DNA of 16,408 bases from Ilumatobacteraceae bacterium (GTDB lineage Bacteria; Actinomycetota; Acidimicrobiia; Acidimicrobiales; Ilumatobacteraceae). The DNA lies in the NCBI GenBank assembly GCA_007117775.1, contig SKFX01000115.1:1-16408 (forward strand), read 5' to 3'. The notes under the pieces were generated by a model that was given only the letters and a program-made list of their open reading frames with translations, searched no databases and was not told the DNA's origin. Position numbers and translations under genes: made by a program. Numbering within the stretch: position 1 is the first letter of the stretch; each line of letters begins with the position of its first letter. Shown here in pieces: positions 14,412 through 16,408 of the stretch.

Positions 14412-14700
14412 GGGCTGGAAGGTGCCCTTCGCCTCGGTCGCTGAGTCGCTGGGCATCGCAGACACGGCACATGGTCTCGATATGCATCGCGGTGATCGAC
14501 TGCTGGGTGCCGCGGGAGCGCTCGATCAACGGCACCGGATAGGCCACCACATCAGTGGAACCGCACCGGTCACAATGCGGGGCTGCCGGACGCTCCCAGG
14601 TGATCCCGCACCGGCCACAGGCGACCACGATGACCGCTCCCTCTCGCTCACCGCTGAGCTGCTCATCGGTTGCACAGTTGGGACATTCGATCAACGACAT
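14401..14700 (-). CDS. Small zinc-ribbon protein with four CxxC pairs
   Basis: 99 residues. Four CxxC pairs: CPNC (6-9), CGRC (28-31), CDRC (43-46) and CRVC (78-81), enough to bind two zinc ions. No known domain beyond zinc ribbon is recognised and no membrane segment is seen. The frame is open 42 codons further upstream, but ATG 14700 is chosen because the upstream part is Arg/Gly-rich and unlike the rest, and because a TACTCT -10-like box ends 7 bases before this ATG, as expected for a leaderless transcript. No ribosome binding site is present. The gene converges on the aldehyde dehydrogenase. Function unknown; nucleic-acid or protein binding is typical of such folds. Confidence 0.7.
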   Translation of the reverse strand: MSLIECPNCATDEQLSGEREGAVIVVACGRCGITWERPAAPHCDRCGSTDVVAYPVPLIERSRGTQQSITAMHIETMCRVCDAQRLSDRGEGHLPARLG

Positions 14701-14707
14701 CGAACAC

Positions 14708-14713
14708 AGAGTA
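14708..14713 (-). promoter_or_regulatory. Candidate -10 box for a leaderless zinc-ribbon transcript
   Basis: TACTCT fits the TANNNT pattern on the minus strand. Seven bases separate it from ATG 14700, which would put the transcription start at or next to the start codon. No clear -35 box was seen. Confidence 0.35.
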
Positions 14714-14726
14714 TCGAACCGCTGGC

Positions 14727-14954
14727 ATGGGCGAGCCAGCACATCTCGTCCGCCCGGGCCGGCGCGCCGCGCCGATCGATGGCCACTCGGGCCGGCTCGG
14801 CGATTGTGAGCGCGTCGCGTCTGCACTGGGCATCATCTCCACTGCACATCTCGAACTGGCCCGCGAAGTCCAGGCCACGGCGCTCGTCACCGAGATCGAA
14901 CAACGATTGTGCCTCGCGACCTCGACAGCACCGACCTCTTCGGCGCTGTCGTGA
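14727..14954 (+). CDS. Hypothetical 75-residue protein (doubtful)
   Basis: An ATG-started frame that leaves 26 bases to the divergent zinc-ribbon gene and ends 14 bases before the stop of the surface protein on the other strand. Third codon positions are mostly G/C (about three quarters by eye), and the central part (SALGIISTAHLELAREVQ) has helix-like, non-repetitive composition, unlike the Arg/Ser/Pro-rich antisense frames here. No family resemblance, signal peptide or ribosome binding site was found. It may be a small real gene or chance. The 268-base gap it occupies holds nothing else I can support. Confidence 0.35.
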   Translation: MGEPAHLVRPGRRAAPIDGHSGRLGDCERVASALGIISTAHLELAREVQATALVTEIEQRLCLATSTAPTSSALS

Positions 14955-14968
14955 TCATGCGAGGCGGG

Positions 14969-16408
14969 TCAGCGGTGTTGGCGGAAACTCGCGCTGTGGG
15001 TCATCGATGAGTTCGGCTGGCGGGCCGAGGTGCGCACATGGCGTGGGCGGTGATGCTCACGACGAGACTCGGGCTGGCGGACTGCCGGTTCCGGGCGACC
15101 GAGCCGCGGCGACATTGCCTGGACTCGCCAGAACACCAAGGCGGCGAGTGCCAGCACACCGGCGAGGAGCACACCCCAGGCGAGTTGACCGTCTGGGACT
15201 GGCCCCAGCGTCGAGGCCGCCGAGATCCCACGGCTGCGCTTGCTCGCCTCCGACGGTGCTTTCAGCACGATCTGAGGAAGGATCTCGACGACCGGCTCGA
15301 TCGTTGCGATCTGGGAATCACCTGCCGGCACTGCGTTGACCGATCTCGGCATGCCATCTGCCGGGTTCACCGCCGGTGCGGGTCGCTCCATCACCGGAGA
15401 CTCGGGCGACGCCACGGGAATCTCGGGAGCGGCCACCGGAGATTCGGGGGCCACGACGGGAACCTCGGGAGCAGCCACCGGAGATTCGGGGGGCGCCACC
15501 GGGGCTCGATCGACCACGAGGCCGAGCGAGATCGAGCGAACCTGACCATCGGCATCGAACCCATTGATCTGCGCGCTGTGGGCACCGAGTTCGACCACGG
15601 CGGGCACCGGGAAGGACGAGTCGAAGACCCCCTCGGCATCAGCGACGGCATACCCGATGAAGAACGGCGCTGAGAACAACCACACCTCCAATCGCGAGCC
15701 CGGCGCGTACCCCGATCCGCTGATGTGGAACCGGGCGCCCTGCAGAGCTCGGATCGACCCATCCGGATCGACGGAGATGGTTTCGCCGTCGCTGGTACGA
15801 CTTTCGATGGACAGCCCGAATCCGGGACCGCTGATCGACACCCGGCGCTCGTCTTGGATGGAGCGCGTCGCATCGACACGATCGCCATCGACCAGCACGA
15901 CGACCTCAGAGGATCCGACCGGGGTGGTGACGATGTTGTGCCCACCGCCGAGATCGGTCCAGGGCATCAGCTGCGGCACCGGCCGGTCGGCATCGCCCAC
16001 CAGATAGACCAGCGGACCGATCTGGCCCGTGGGCACGACCTGGGTTCCCCCGCCGGGCGCGGGCATCAGCACCGATCCCGACACCTGGGGTTGCGATGAT
16101 CCGAGGATCGTCATCACCGCTGAGATCGACACCGGGACATGATTGGAATCGGTCACCGAGGCTGTGACCCGATAGGAACCGGGCAGTTTCGGGGGATTCT
16201 CAGAGCCGGCGTAGGTCACTTCGACGGGCACACCTGCCGGGGAGGTCTCCACCGACATCGGCATCGGCGCACCGGTCGCCTGCAGAACCCGATCGCCAGT
16301 GAAGCTCAATGTCACCACCCGAGGCGTCACCGTGCCCTCGAGTTCGGGTTGGACCAGAGAGTAGTTCGACGCCGCCACACCGGCGAGATCCATTGATGTC
16401 ACCACTCG
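14969..16408 (-). CDS. C-terminal part of a large MBG/YDG-type surface protein with Pro/Glu repeat and membrane anchor (partial)
   Basis: 479 codons visible, open to the right edge. The GTG/ATG codons at the edge are probably internal. Order in the visible part: the tail of a YDG-type domain (ASNYSLVQPE), an MBG-like domain (VEVTYAG, PGSYRVTASVTD), a Gly-rich stretch, then a second beta-rich segment with GSGYAPGSRLEVWLFS, typical of secreted actinobacterial adhesin-like proteins. A Pro/Glu/Val repeat (PESPVAAPE units, 15385-15510) follows, then a membrane segment (LAWGVLLAGVLALAALVFW) and a basic tail of about 50 residues. The N-terminus should face outside. The role is probably cell-surface structure or adhesion; no enzyme motif was found. 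No link to the RiPP locus is visible. Confidence 0.85.
   Translation of the reverse strand, partial: RVVTSMDLAGVAASNYSLVQPELEGTVTPRVVTLSFTGDRVLQATGAPMPMSVETSPAGVPVEVTYAGSENPPKLPGSYRVTASVTDSNHVPVSISAVMTILGSSQPQVSGSVLMPAPGGGTQVVPTGQIGPLVYLVGDADRPVPQLMPWTDLGGGHNIVTTPVGSSEVVVLVDGDRVDATRSIQDERRVSISGPGFGLSIESRTSDGETISVDPDGSIRALQGARFHISGSGYAPGSRLEVWLFSAPFFIGYAVADAEGVFDSSFPVPAVVELGAHSAQINGFDADGQVRSISLGLVVDRAPVAPPESPVAAPEVPVVAPESPVAAPEIPVASPESPVMERPAPAVNPADGMPRSVNAVPAGDSQIATIEPVVEILPQIVLKAPSEASKRSRGISAASTLGPVPDGQLAWGVLLAGVLALAALVFWRVQAMSPRLGRPEPAVRQPESRREHHRPRHVRTSARQPNSSMTHSASFRQHR
15422..15492 (-). repeat. Near-identical 42-bp tandem repeat encoding PESPVAAPE units
   Basis: The 29-base segment at 15422-15450 recurs at 15464-15492 with a single difference, a period of 42 bases or 14 codons. 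A more diverged copy is recognisable just to the left (around 15400). It encodes the Pro/Glu-rich stalk before the membrane anchor of the surface protein. Such repeats change copy number by slippage. Confidence 0.8.

Noticed and set aside
14137..15339. 400-codon plus-strand frame across the end of the aldehyde dehydrogenase and the zinc-ribbon gene
   Set aside because: It runs in a different frame through conserved ALDH and zinc-ribbon coding sequence and has Arg/Ser-rich shadow composition.

Overview
The window is high-GC, densely packed bacterial DNA with Actinomycetota-like codon use and several GTG/TTG start candidates. An Acidimicrobiia-type host is possible, but that is a guess because no rRNA or other marker gene is present. 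The main content is a complete-looking RiPP (lanthipeptide) locus of the NHLP/NHLM type, arranged as two divergent arms around a shared control region at about 4245-4463.

Left arm (minus strand, 4244 down to 1): a small precursor with a nitrile-hydratase-like leader, an Ala-Gly-Gly cleavage site and a 9-residue core (EFDCSVTFF). A strong stem-loop follows it. Next come a JmjC/cupin Fe(II) oxygenase-like protein and a class II lanthipeptide synthetase (LanM), translationally coupled by a GTGA overlap. The LanM runs off the left edge with 844 codons visible. It has full dehydratase motifs and a Cys-Cys-Gly cyclase zinc motif like that of ProcM-type enzymes.

Right arm (plus strand, 4464-12839): an HlyD-like membrane fusion protein, an ABC transporter with an N-terminal C39 leader peptidase, a second NHLM ABC transporter, a NarL-type response regulator, a membrane histidine kinase, and an acetolactate-decarboxylase-like enzyme with an added winged-helix-like tail. 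Most junctions overlap by 1-4 bases, so this looks like one operon. The implied path is: LanM makes a single small (methyl)lanthionine ring, the JmjC protein may hydroxylate the peptide, the C39 domain cuts after Gly-Gly during export, and the two-component system controls expression, perhaps through inverted repeats in the shared control region. The role of the decarboxylase-like gene is unclear and is one of the two most interesting features here; the other is the tiny core peptide.

Right flank: a separate aldehyde dehydrogenase (12954-14387), a hairpin between convergent genes, a small four-CxxC zinc-ribbon protein that looks leaderless (minus strand), a doubtful 75-residue ORF (plus strand), and the C-terminal part of a large MBG/YDG-type surface protein with a Pro/Glu repeat and a membrane anchor (minus strand, running off the right edge). 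These are probably host genes not tied to the RiPP locus. No RNA genes, CRISPR arrays, insertion sequences or integrases were seen.
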